A stretch of DNA of 64,000 nucleotides from Polynucleobacter sp. MG-5-Ahmo-C2 (GCF_018687735.1 NZ_CP061304.1:868001-932000), one strand, 5' to 3'. Positions 29,390-37,088 are shown, counted from the stretch's first letter. The notes: generated by a model not told the origin, from the sequence alone. A program made the numbers and translations.

Positions 29390-29410
29390 TTTGTCGGTTT
29401 ACAAGACAAA
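29390..29410. repeat. Inverted repeat TTTGTC-N9-GACAAA (right inner end of segment A)
   Basis: The arms extend to nine bases (AAATTTGTC / GACAAATTT, 29387-29413). The six-base core and 9-bp spacer equal those at 24119-24139. It lies about 140 bp upstream of the first sulfatase gene and about 90 bp inside the middle att-like repeat. Confidence 0.6.
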
Positions 29411-29502
29411 TTTACTGATCAACCTACGCCGGCCAAGCTCAGCAATGATTAGCCACAATCGAGCCAATAGATAAGCCTGAAACACTATTAATTAGGAGAA
29501 TT

Positions 29503-29547
29503 TGGCCTGCCCAGCACGATTCGAACGTGCGACCTACGCCTTAGAAG
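29503..29547 (+). repeat. 45-bp copy of the tRNA-Arg 3' part (att-like, junction of segments A and B)
   Basis: Identical to 23893-23937 and 34283-34327 and in the same orientation. It divides the accessory region into segments of 5610 and 4780 bp. Sequence diverges at once on both sides of the 45 bp, which gives sharp repeat borders. Confidence 0.9.
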
Positions 29548-29654
29548 AATTCGTGGCTGCTGGAAAGTCTATATATTTCAATGACTTACACGCATAAATC
29601 GGGACTGTGTAATAAACTGTGCAATGCCTTAATAGAGATTATTCATTTACGTAC

Positions 29655-30896
29655 TTACTTAAGTCCCATACAGTTTGCATAGTAGGTAACAGTTGCAGGC
29701 CAGTCTGAAAATATCCCCTTAATACCAACTTGCTTAGCTAGTACATCTAAAACCTCGTAAATTTGGCCATCGGTGTAAATGGCAGATTTAATTGACTGGT
29801 GGTACCAGCCTCCCCCTTTATTCATCGGTCCATCACGCTCTAGAGACCATGTAATGATGTTTAATTTAGCCTCTTTTGCTGCCCTAGCGTAAGCCGATGG
29901 AGTAATCCCTCCATTACTACCTGTGGTCAGCAGCACCCATATTGGAGGAGCAATATATCGCACTCCTTTCGCATAGAGCTCTTGCATGGTTGGCTTTAAA
30001 TTTTCAGGCTGTGCAGCATTAAATCCTTTCTGCTCATATCTACCATCCAAATAAATTGCTTGCTTTCCAAACTCGGGTTCATTCTGAATCCAATAAATCA
30101 CATCATTCAAATTAAATGATTGTGGAAAAACATCTTTAGGAGAAACACCAGCCTGCTTATATTCATTAATCAGCGCTTGTGCATATTGGTCTTGGGTAAA
30201 TCCTAAATAAGGCATTGGCACAACCGCCTCTTTAAGCTCAGGAGTAAATTTACCCCCAAAACTCTTGAATAAAGCAATAGATTCTTGATGCGTTAATAAA
30301 GTGCCACCCGCCTCGGAATATAGCTCAGTTCTCCAAGGTGGAGTACCCGCCATGTATGACTGAATGTCTTTGGCATTTTTATTAAATCCGGCCATCTTGC
30401 CACGTAGGGATTTAAATTCTTCTGAGGTGATATCGGTTGTGCGGCACTCCGCTAACGCAGACTCTGTGCCATTTGCTGGGGTAAAGGGCTTGGTGCACTT
30501 TTCTTGTAAATTTGTTAGCAATATATTCGTTGTTGCTTGTAAATCATTTTGTGCATGGCGACAAACCAATTGTTTATCTTGAGTAAACGTGACATCACAT
30601 TCAAAAATACCAGCCCCCATGAGTGCGGCAGCTTTATTGGACTGCACGGTATGCTCAGGAAACTCTAAGGGTGCGCCACGGTGTGCTATGGAAAATGATG
30701 TGCGTTGGGGAGTATTACCGGAACAGCTTTGTAGCTTCCTTTTTAATGACCCCTCTTTCATTGCATCAATTAAATAAAAGGGTCTTACTCCGTATTGGGT
30801 ATTTTGACCAAATACTGGAAGACTCATGAACAGGAAGGGTGCAAGAATCAAAGAAAGAAATTTTGATTGAAATTGCATGTTTATCTTATTAAACAC
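29655..30896 (-). CDS. Exported glycerophosphodiester phosphodiesterase
   Basis: The protein has 413 residues. The signal peptide ends SLPVFGQ. The GDPD TIM barrel shows IAHRGAPLEFPEHT (catalytic His and metal ligand), GIFECDVTFTQD and LVCRHAQND, all expected for periplasmic GlpQ-type enzymes, with the usual insert between strands 2 and 3. It splits glycerophosphodiesters to glycerol-3-phosphate and an alcohol, supplying phosphate and carbon. It starts 1 bp after the stop of the upstream amidotransferase, so the two share a transcript. No Pho box is visible upstream of the pair. Confidence 0.9.
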   Translation of the reverse strand: MFNKINMQFQSKFLSLILAPFLFMSLPVFGQNTQYGVRPFYLIDAMKEGSLKRKLQSCSGNTPQRTSFSIAHRGAPLEFPEHTVQSNKAAALMGAGIFECDVTFTQDKQLVCRHAQNDLQATTNILLTNLQEKCTKPFTPANGTESALAECRTTDITSEEFKSLRGKMAGFNKNAKDIQSYMAGTPPWRTELYSEAGGTLLTHQESIALFKSFGGKFTPELKEAVVPMPYLGFTQDQYAQALINEYKQAGVSPKDVFPQSFNLNDVIYWIQNEPEFGKQAIYLDGRYEQKGFNAAQPENLKPTMQELYAKGVRYIAPPIWVLLTTGSNGGITPSAYARAAKEAKLNIITWSLERDGPMNKGGGWYHQSIKSAIYTDGQIYEVLDVLAKQVGIKGIFSDWPATVTYYANCMGLK

Positions 30897-30897
30897 A

Positions 30898-31689
30898 TTA
30901 GAAAAGCGGACTAATTGAAACCGCCTTGTTTTTCCATAAAATAATTTTAGACTCCCCTACCGCAGTCCAATGATCTGAATCATCGTCAAATGGCTCAGAG
31001 GCAATCGTGTTAATAATCTTCGATTGAGCTTGTTTTTTATGTAAGTCAGGCGTCCCATAAAAAAGGGATGGTGACTGCTGATCACTTGAATATCTGAAAG
31101 CCCAAATAGATTTACCATCACTTAGGGCTGCTGAAAATCTAAACGGTTCAGTTGCCCCATTAGCCTCTAAAAGAGAGATGACCTTTTCGATTGCCTTTTT
31201 GATACCGCGTATGGGGTCTTTCTCCAATCCACAAGAAAGCGCTAGCAAGAAAAAAGCCTCACTATCTGTGGTGCCTAGTCGGTGATGATAATAATCCTTT
31301 GAAATCAAAGACTCAATATCTCGGCGCAGAAATTGCCAATGTCCAATTTGGCCATTATGCATAAAGCTCCATTTGCCATATGTGTAAGGGTGACAATTAG
31401 CTCGGGAGATACTGGTACCTGTAGTAGCCCGTACGTGAGCTAAAAATAGACCACTTTTGACATGCTGACTCAGCTGTCTTAAATTCTCATCATTCCATGC
31501 AGGTAAAACATCCTTAAATAGTCCCGGAGTTTTTTTACCCCCATACCAAGCTACCCCAAAACCATCACCATTGGTGGTAAAGCTAGATTTTGTAGCTTTA
31601 AGGCTTTGGGAGATCAGTGAATTCTTTTGCAAAAAAAGAAGATTTTCTAGATAAATCTTTTCTCCAGCGTAGGCCATCCATCGACACAT
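30898..31689 (-). CDS. Class II glutamine amidotransferase (YafJ type)
   Basis: The protein has 263 residues. It begins MCRWMAYAGE, putting the nucleophile Cys at residue 2, and shows NGDGFGVAWYG, LFLAHVRATTGT, NCHPYTYGKWSFMHNGQIG and TTDSEAFFLLAL, the glutaminase domain motifs of the YafJ/Gn-AT-II group. No synthetase domain is attached, so the ammonia acceptor is unknown. It is the first gene of a two-gene unit with the GDPD, an unusual pairing. Confidence 0.85.
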   Translation of the reverse strand: MCRWMAYAGEKIYLENLLFLQKNSLISQSLKATKSSFTTNGDGFGVAWYGGKKTPGLFKDVLPAWNDENLRQLSQHVKSGLFLAHVRATTGTSISRANCHPYTYGKWSFMHNGQIGHWQFLRRDIESLISKDYYHHRLGTTDSEAFFLLALSCGLEKDPIRGIKKAIEKVISLLEANGATEPFRFSAALSDGKSIWAFRYSSDQQSPSLFYGTPDLHKKQAQSKIINTIASEPFDDDSDHWTAVGESKIILWKNKAVSISPLF

Positions 31690-31751
31690 GTATTAATTCC
31701 TCATATGAATGATCCTAGTCTAATACATACCAGGCAAAGGGGAGATTGATA

Positions 31752-31967
31752 TTACTCGTTAATAATGACGGCGGATTTGGACATGATGATTTGCTCTAGT
31801 TCATGACTTGTAAGATAGCAAATAGTTGTCTTAGATTTGGCAACTTCATATTGCTCATCTTCAATTGCCCTAATTGGATACCTCCCCACCTTTAATGGAG
31901 TAAGCCCAATCACATCATCATCAAGAACTGTTTTAGCTAAAAAGCTGTCGATTACTTTTAATTGCAT
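31752..31967 (-). CDS. Small hypothetical protein (71 aa)
   Basis: The protein has 71 residues of mixed composition, beginning MQLKVIDSFLAKTVLDDDV and ending MSKSAVIINE, with no signal peptide or membrane helix. The Shine-Dalgarno is weak. It resembles no family I know; the short beta-rich pattern could be a small ligand-binding fold. It lies alone, in the accessory segment B. Kept because its composition is protein-like across its whole length. Confidence 0.45.
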   Translation of the reverse strand: MQLKVIDSFLAKTVLDDDVIGLTPLKVGRYPIRAIEDEQYEVAKSKTTICYLTSHELEQIIMSKSAVIINE

Positions 31968-32153
31968 ATTGCGATTTTACAAAAAGAATATGACAACTCT
32001 TTTAGACAAAATAATTATGAAGACTTCAGAATTTCTACATGGTGAATTATTGCTCACCTCCGCACCCAATAAAGACCTCTAGCACTACAAAAAATATCTC
32101 GTTTTTTGTCATAAAAGTGCCATTGAAAATTCATGTGAGAGCTGTTAAATGAT

Positions 32154-32177
32154 TTCCCAAGGAGATTTTCTTGGGAA
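32154..32177. repeat. Inverted repeat in the leader of the 32214 gene
   Basis: TTCCCAAG and CTTGGGAA are separated by eight bases, about 35 bp upstream of the ATG at 32214. It could be an operator or a leader hairpin. Part of it (TAAATGATTTCCCAA) recurs at 33581-33595 upstream of the 148-aa gene. Confidence 0.55.
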
Positions 32178-32213
32178 TGTAGCACTTTAAATCATTCACA
32201 AAGGAGATTAGCC

Positions 32214-32399
32214 ATGCAAGAGCAGGAAGGCAATACTGAACCATCTGAACTTACTCGCATTAGCAGAAAACTAGAACCCGAAGATCGTTTAAAAGATCGC
32301 ATGATCATTAGACATCTCAGACAAAGTCAAAATAATTTCTTATTTAATTTTGATGAGCCTGTAAATATTAAAAAACAAGTTGGGGTGAGCCATGAATAA
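32214..32399 (+). CDS. Small hypothetical protein (61 aa)
   Basis: A strong ribosome site (AAAGGAG) precedes the ATG at 32214. The product is highly charged: RISRKLEPEDRLKDRMIIRH in the middle, then NNFLFNFDEPVNIKKQ. There is no membrane segment. Its stop lies inside the start of the next small gene (8-bp overlap), so the two are coupled. Unrecognised; DNA or RNA binding is possible from the basic helix but not shown. Confidence 0.6.
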   Translation: MQEQEGNTEPSELTRISRKLEPEDRLKDRMIIRHLRQSQNNFLFNFDEPVNIKKQVGVSHE

Positions 32400-32496
32400 A
32401 GATATTCTGTTTCATACTCCAGGACTAGGCACCTATTTGACCTTATCTGGTATTGCCATAACTGCTACTGTGCTAATAATGTGCTTGACAACCTAA
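32392..32496 (+). CDS. 34-residue single-helix membrane protein
   Basis: The frame runs ATG to TAA with GGGGTG upstream. The N-terminal part is MNKDILFHTPGLGTYL; the rest, LTLSGIAITATVLIMCLTT, is one hydrophobic helix, ending at the C-terminus. It overlaps the previous gene by 8 bp and is followed after 17 bp by a strong terminator, which supports a genuine two-gene unit. Function unknown. Confidence 0.55.
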   Translation: MNKDILFHTPGLGTYLTLSGIAITATVLIMCLTT

Positions 32497-32513
32497 CAAC
32501 GCAGTTCATGTTG

Positions 32514-32540
32514 AAAAGCCATCCGAGAGATGGCTTTTTC
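32514..32540 (+). terminator. Rho-independent terminator
   Basis: The stem AAAAGCCATC / GATGGCTTTT closes over a short loop and runs into a T tract. It ends the 32214-32496 unit and lies just before the tRNA-Cys gene. Confidence 0.9.
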
Positions 32541-32545
32541 TTTGT

Positions 32546-32620
32546 GGCGGAATGGCAGAGTGGTAATGCATGAGATTGCAAATCTCAACACCCTAGTTCG
32601 ATTCTAGGTTTCCGCCTCCA
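32546..32620 (+). tRNA. tRNA-Cys (GCA anticodon), one base longer than usual
   Basis: The acceptor GGCGGAA pairs with TTCCGCC; the anticodon loop TTGCAAA gives GCA; the T loop is TTCGATT between CCTAG and CTAGG; the discriminator is T and CCA is encoded. Between the T stem and the acceptor 3' strand there is one extra T, so the gene is 75 rather than the usual 74 nt with CCA. It could be functional with a bulge or slipped T stem. It lies within the att-bounded segment B. Confidence 0.85.
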
Positions 32621-32625
32621 AGCTC

Positions 32626-32802
32626 TTAATTCTCTTTATGTTTCTTACCCAACTTCTCGGGTTTGCCATTTCCATAAAGACACCACTGTTTGATTTCCTC
32701 AGTGAGGACTTCAAGATCTTTCATCTTAAAATTCTTAAAGTCTTCAAGCCCAATAGATCCAGTCACTCTTAGTTTTTCTATAGCCTCTTTTAATGCGCTC
32801 AT
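32626..32802 (-). CDS. Small protein with IGLxDxK...EEIKxWCLY-GKPEKL core (58 aa)
   Basis: ATG to TAA gives 58 residues. It is clearly related to the 66-residue protein at 52324: both share (A/S)IGL-D-K near residue 17, then L-EEIK-WCLY and GKPEKL, in the same order and spacing, followed by a lysine-rich tail. Conservation of protein sequence between two loci is the main evidence that both are genes. The single Trp-Cys pair is invariant between them. Function unknown. The end of the gene nearly touches the tRNA-Cys. Confidence 0.75.
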   Translation of the reverse strand: MSALKEAIEKLRVTGSIGLEDFKNFKMKDLEVLTEEIKQWCLYGNGKPEKLGKKHKEN

Positions 32803-33054
32803 CGTTATGTCTTTTTTGTTGAATTAAGTGGTTATTTTAATTTATGACTCATTTTTATCACCGATTGATCTAACTTTGATCCTTTCTGGGGTGATTTTGG
32901 AGTTTTATGACCAATTGACGACAAATAGTTATTTTAGTCATTAACTTACGATCTTTTAATCTAAAAAGTTATTTTGCTGTCATGCAATATTCATTAAGAA
33001 GGCTCATAGTGTGTAGGTAGTAACCCTAGTATTTTTTAACTAAAGGAGCCTTCA

Positions 33055-33216
33055 ATGACACAATTATTGAGTCTCTTAGATCAAGTCTTTGGCAACCTGA
33101 CTAAAGGCAACGATTTAGAGCAATACATCAACAGCCACAACCCCAATAGCCATCAGCAAGTAGAAGAGCTTACTCGTGACTACCTCTACAGCTTCAACAC
33201 TTCTAGGGGGCTATAA
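33055..33216 (+). CDS. Small hypothetical protein (53 aa)
   Basis: A strong ribosome site (AAAGGAG, 8 bp upstream) precedes the ATG. The product starts MTQLLSLLDQVFGNLTKG, then LEQYINSHNPNSHQQVEEL and TRDYLYSF. The pattern LEQYI-x-NP-x-VE-L-R resembles short proteins found across Proteobacteria whose function I do not know. The next tiny gene starts 3 bp after its stop. Confidence 0.65.
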   Translation: MTQLLSLLDQVFGNLTKGNDLEQYINSHNPNSHQQVEELTRDYLYSFNTSRGL

Positions 33217-33219
33217 ATC

Positions 33220-33321
33220 ATGGGAAAACTAAAACGACTGTTCATTAAAGCGGCTTTAGCGTGGGTTGAGACTCGCCAAGCCTACGTCAATCGCAGCTCC
33301 AAACATCGCCTGGGTTCATGA
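33220..33321 (+). CDS. 33-residue basic protein of the AYxNR...HRLGS family
   Basis: Starts 3 bp after the previous gene. MGKLKRLFIKAALAWVETRQ is followed by AYVNRSSKHRLGS at the C-terminus. The same C-terminal plan occurs in the 30-residue protein at 51493-51585 (minus strand): A-W-x-E-x-R-x-A-Y-x-N-R-x3-H-R-L-G-S. Two loci with matching residues at matching spacing argue for real coding. It probably forms one short amphipathic basic helix. Function unknown. Confidence 0.7.
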   Translation: MGKLKRLFIKAALAWVETRQAYVNRSSKHRLGS

Positions 33322-33343
33322 GCTTAATTTAGGAAAACACTAA

Positions 33344-33538
33344 ATGAAGTTAACTGTCTTTCGTTACAAAGTCTGGGATCATCAAGATGACGATCATGTT
33401 CATGTTGCGCCTTACTATGCCATTCGAGAATATATCGAGCATTTAGAGGGCGCAACAGTGATTGAAGATGATCATTTAGAGGTGGATGAGTCTGATTTAG
33501 ATACTCATGGACGGATTGCTGTAAGGGATGAAGGGTAG
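33344..33538 (+). CDS. Small acidic hypothetical protein (64 aa)
   Basis: The protein has 64 residues and is strongly acidic: KVWDHQDDDHVHVAPYYAIR near the start and DDHLEVDESDLDTHGR near the end. There is no signal or membrane segment. It follows the tiny basic protein by 22 bp with GGA upstream of the start. Unrecognised; the His/Asp-rich N-terminal part might bind metal, but this is speculation. Confidence 0.55.
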   Translation: MKLTVFRYKVWDHQDDDHVHVAPYYAIREYIEHLEGATVIEDDHLEVDESDLDTHGRIAVRDEG

Positions 33539-33714
33539 TGAATGAGCGTCGCTTAAATCGACGCTTGAGCACTACAAGGATAAATGATTTCCCAATCATG
33601 AAGCGTCTTTTAAATGGACAACTCTGTAATAACAGCTCATCAATTGGTCACCTCATTGCCATATTAAAGCTGTAATTTGTGCTTGTAGCATCCATTTCAC
33701 AACTAAGGGGCAAT

Positions 33715-34161
33715 ATGAATCTCAAAGATCTAAACACAAACACCAAAAATATAACTTCCCTAACTGGACGCTATGCTGTTTTGCAGGAAATCTTTAGTGG
33801 GTTTCATTCCTATCTGGAAACTCAATTAGAAGCCGAGCAATTTAAAGATTGGAATATTGAAGTTTCCGACTTAACCGAGCTAAATGAATTTATTATCTTG
33901 ATAGCTGGACAAGAAATCATCTTCAATTTCGACATAGAGGCTGGTGATACAGGGTCCTACTTGGGACTGGTAACAGCTTTTATAACAGATGATTATTTTG
34001 ATGACCTTCCGAACGTAATAGCATCATTTACATTTGATGGTAGTGGTATTGCTAAAGATCTAACCGGCCTTGAAGATCCCACAAATCTTAAAGTGCCAGA
34101 CCATTGCCTCAACATAGCCTTACAAATCTGTCTGGGTGCTTTTAACGAAATTGATGAATAG
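33715..34161 (+). CDS. Hypothetical protein (148 aa)
   Basis: The ATG at 33715 has AAGGGG upstream and is preferred to the earlier in-frame start at 33679. The product is acidic, with no signal peptide; the body alternates short strands and helices (LQEIFSGFHSYLETQLEAEQ, NEFIILIAGQEIIFNFDIEA, LVTAFITDD). I do not recognise the family. It is the last gene of segment B before tRNA-Arg; no integrase follows it. Confidence 0.6.
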   Translation: MNLKDLNTNTKNITSLTGRYAVLQEIFSGFHSYLETQLEAEQFKDWNIEVSDLTELNEFIILIAGQEIIFNFDIEAGDTGSYLGLVTAFITDDYFDDLPNVIASFTFDGSGIAKDLTGLEDPTNLKVPDHCLNIALQICLGAFNEIDE

Positions 34162-34282
34162 TATGAGCAGTTAAACTGGATTAGTCATCCTAAATCATAA
34201 ATTAGACAACTAAGTGGATGCCGCCTGAGTTACTGAAGCTGACTGCAAAGCATTTCTTTAAAAGGATGGAGTAGAACTTTGG

Positions 34283-34359
<77 letters not shown>

Positions 34360-34395
34360 TTATATGCTGGGTGTAACTAGAACAATAAGGGAAAG

Positions 34396-34472
34396 TGGTC
34401 GGAGTACAAGGATTCGAACCTTGGACCCCCTGCTCCCAAAGCAGGTGCGCTACCAGGCTGCGCTACACTCCG
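34396..34472 (-). tRNA. tRNA-Pro (UGG anticodon)
   Basis: The gene has 77 nt with encoded CCA. The acceptor CGGAGTG pairs with TACTCCG; the anticodon loop TTTGGGA gives TGG; the T loop is TTCGAAT. It is upstream of tRNA-Arg on the same strand. Confidence 0.95.
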
Positions 34473-34532
34473 ACGGAACCGATATTCTACACTGACAGGG
34501 CAATTACAGGCAAATCCTGTAAGATTCGTTGC

Positions 34533-34901
34533 ATGGTTGCCTATTTTTCCAGCAAATATGTAAAGTGTTTTCAAGCTACTTTTTCAGTAGCTTTGCTCCT
34601 CTTTTGTCTGCTAGGAACCCATTGGGTTGGCTTTGCTCACGGCATTTCTCATTCGGGCTTACAAAGCCTAAGTATTGAAAAATGCTCTGCTGCTGATTCA
34701 GATGGCAGCATTACTCATAGTTCCGATGCCTGCCATTTATATGATGCTCTGACATTGGCTGGATTTATTCCTGTTGCCAACTCTGAAGTAGTTGCCCCCT
34801 CTGTCAACACCTCAGCGATGATTCTCCCTGCAGAACTGATTCTCATTGAATCGACTTCTGCTGCATACCAATCACGCGCTCCCCCTTCTTTTATTCTCTA
34901 A
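34533..34901 (+). CDS. Small exported hypothetical protein upstream of a TonB receptor
   Basis: The ATG at 34533 gives 122 residues; earlier starts fall inside the tRNA-Pro gene. An N-terminal hydrophobic helix (FSVALLLFCLLGTHWVGFAHG) acts as signal or anchor. The mature part has SHSGLQ, a single C-S-A-A-D and HSSDACHLYDAL: a His/Cys/Asp pattern that could bind metal. It precedes the TonB receptor by about 85 bp. This looks like the small Cys/His proteins that accompany metal uptake receptors, but I cannot name it. Confidence 0.6.
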   Translation: MVAYFSSKYVKCFQATFSVALLLFCLLGTHWVGFAHGISHSGLQSLSIEKCSAADSDGSITHSSDACHLYDALTLAGFIPVANSEVVAPSVNTSAMILPAELILIESTSAAYQSRAPPSFIL

Positions 34902-34985
34902 TCGCCATAGTAGCCTGGGCACTTCCCTGGGTTTTTGATTGAAGCAGCATCTTCTCTAGATTCTGCTGGGAATGAAAGATCATCA

Positions 34986-37082
34986 ATGTATTCCAAGCGT
35001 CATTTGTTTTGTTATAAGGCACTTTTGTGCATTGTATTTTCTGGGCTATTACTAAGTTCAGTTGGCGCACAAACATCCAATTTGGAAATTACCGCCACTG
35101 GATCGCAAGAGGCAACCCAAAGCATCCTAACCCCAATTAAAGTTTTACAGGGTGATGAGCTATTAAACAAACTGGGATCCACTTTAGGAGCAACACTTGC
35201 AAATGAATTGGGCGTATCTGCCACAGGTTATGGCACTGGATCTTCTCGTCCCGTCATACGAGGGCTTGAGGGCTCAAGAGTACAAATTTTGCAAAATGGT
35301 CTTTCTGTTGGTGATGTATCCAATATTTCACAAGACCATGCTGTTGGCAATAATATGCAAAATGCGCACCAGGTTGAGATCTTAAGAGGTGCTGCCGCCC
35401 TACTGTATGGATCAGGCTCCAGCGGTGGATTAGTCAACGTGGTAAATGATCGTATTTTGACCAACCTTCCTGATAGACCAACAGGAGCAATCAACACCAG
35501 TTATGAAACTGTCAATAATGGCCGCGCTGGTTCACTCGAGGTAGATGGCGCTCATGGCTCGGTTGCTGTGCATGTCGACACCGCTATTAACAACGCCAAT
35601 AATTACCGCATTCCTGGCAGTTCGACTCAATCACAAGGCGAACCCGTCGGAGCTTGGACTGTTCCTCCAGCAGGTAATGGTGGCAATAACTTCACGGGAA
35701 AACTGCCGAATAGCTACAGTAATCAAAATAATTTAGGCCTTGGGGTTTCTTATATTGGGGAGAATGGCTATACCGGTGTATCGGTCGAGCGCTTAAACAA
35801 TAACTACGGCATACCAACGCCAGAGGGCGGCTCAATCAATCAATCACAGAATCGTTATGATTTACAACACCAAACACGTGATCCATTGGATGGGTTTTCA
35901 TCATTGAAATTTAGCGCTGCTAATAGTAATTACAACCATACTGAATTTAACAACACCGGCGAAGCTACAGCACTCTGGAAAAATCTTGCCAATGAGGCGC
36001 GCTTTGAACTAGCGCATAACCCTCTTCTGGGCTGGAAAGGTAGCTTTGGCGCGCAAGTTACGACTGCTTCTCTGAATGCATCACAGATCGGCACGGGAAG
36101 TTATGCCATCGTTCCACCAACCAAAACTCTTTCAAATGCTTTATTTTGGATTGAGGAAGGCAAGTGGAATTCTCTTCAGGGTAACTTGGGGTTACGTTAC
36201 AACAATGTCGCGCAAAATCCGAATACTTCAACGCCCCTAGTGTCGCAAGATACCGCTGCGGGAACGCAAACTCCAAGCATTACTTTGCTAAACCGCAACT
36301 TTAATTTGCTGTCGTATTCTGCGGGTGGATTGTGGAGCTTTATACAAGGCCATGGTATTGGAATTGCCTATACAGTATCGCAACGCGCGCCTAGTGCACA
36401 AGAACTCTATTCCTATGGCGCTCATGAATCCACTGCAACGTTTGATATCGGTAACCCAAATTTAAATAAAGAAATCTCAAATAATTTAGAGCTCAATCTG
36501 CAAAAAAATATTGGGTTGTTGCGTGGTAAGGCGAGCATCTACGCAAATCGTTTTAACAACTATATTTACGGCTATTACACCGGTAACTCCATTAGCAATG
36601 GTGGCCAAGATGGCAATGGTTTTAGTGTTGTCACCTCGCAGCAAGCCGCTGCCACGATTAAAGGGGTTGAAGGTGAATTAACTTATAACTGGCATGAGCA
36701 GGGTCTTGGGGGCAGAGTTTTTGGTGACGCTTCTCAGGGAAGTTTTGATGCGGGAGGTAATCTTCCCTTGCAACCTGCGCCAAGACTTGGAGCGGAACTT
36801 GCTCATCAACGTAATGGTTGGCTAACGAATGCCGCTTATATTTACAGTTATCAACAAAATCGTTTAGCAAGTTGGGAGCAAGGTCCAGCTCCAAGCTATA
36901 ACTTACTGAATGCTGGGGTCTCTTATACAGAGAGAATTCAGCAAGTTAATTGGACCGTCTACCTCAATATGAAGAACTTACTTAATGAGCAGATTCGGTA
37001 TGCCACGACACCGATGGCTGTCAGGCTCTACGCTCCACAACCCGGCAGAAGTTTGATGCTTGGGCTGCGGGGAACGTTCTAA
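34986..37082 (+). CDS. TonB-dependent outer-membrane receptor
   Basis: From the ATG at 34986 the protein has about 698 residues. The signal peptide ends LSSVGAQ. The plug domain shows LGATLANELGVSATGYG, RPVIRGLEGSRVQILQNG and VEILRGAAALLYGSGSSGG; the barrel ends in a PGRSLMLGLRGTF strand with the terminal Phe needed for assembly. The plug resembles ZnuD-like metal receptors, yet there is no His-rich extracellular loop, so the substrate is open. No TonB box is obvious beyond LEITATG. The upstream Cys/His protein points weakly to a metal. Confidence 0.88.
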   Translation: MYSKRHLFCYKALLCIVFSGLLLSSVGAQTSNLEITATGSQEATQSILTPIKVLQGDELLNKLGSTLGATLANELGVSATGYGTGSSRPVIRGLEGSRVQILQNGLSVGDVSNISQDHAVGNNMQNAHQVEILRGAAALLYGSGSSGGLVNVVNDRILTNLPDRPTGAINTSYETVNNGRAGSLEVDGAHGSVAVHVDTAINNANNYRIPGSSTQSQGEPVGAWTVPPAGNGGNNFTGKLPNSYSNQNNLGLGVSYIGENGYTGVSVERLNNNYGIPTPEGGSINQSQNRYDLQHQTRDPLDGFSSLKFSAANSNYNHTEFNNTGEATALWKNLANEARFELAHNPLLGWKGSFGAQVTTASLNASQIGTGSYAIVPPTKTLSNALFWIEEGKWNSLQGNLGLRYNNVAQNPNTSTPLVSQDTAAGTQTPSITLLNRNFNLLSYSAGGLWSFIQGHGIGIAYTVSQRAPSAQELYSYGAHESTATFDIGNPNLNKEISNNLELNLQKNIGLLRGKASIYANRFNNYIYGYYTGNSISNGGQDGNGFSVVTSQQAAATIKGVEGELTYNWHEQGLGGRVFGDASQGSFDAGGNLPLQPAPRLGAELAHQRNGWLTNAAYIYSYQQNRLASWEQGPAPSYNLLNAGVSYTERIQQVNWTVYLNMKNLLNEQIRYATTPMAVRLYAPQPGRSLMLGLRGTF

Positions 37083-37088
37083 TGGGGT

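Larger units (their letters stand above)
29260..29654. other. Intergenic region between segments A and B
   Basis: This gap of about 395 bp holds an AT-rich stretch just upstream of the sulfatase operon (TTAATTAGATTAATTA at about 29278), the inverted repeat at 29390-29410 and the middle tRNA-Arg fragment at 29503-29547. I see no coding region. Confidence 0.6.

Noticed and set aside
34395..34532. Long upstream extension of the 34533 gene
   Set aside because: It reads through the tRNA-Pro gene (VQGFEPWTPCSQ pattern is a standard tRNA artefact); the ATG at 34533 is used instead.
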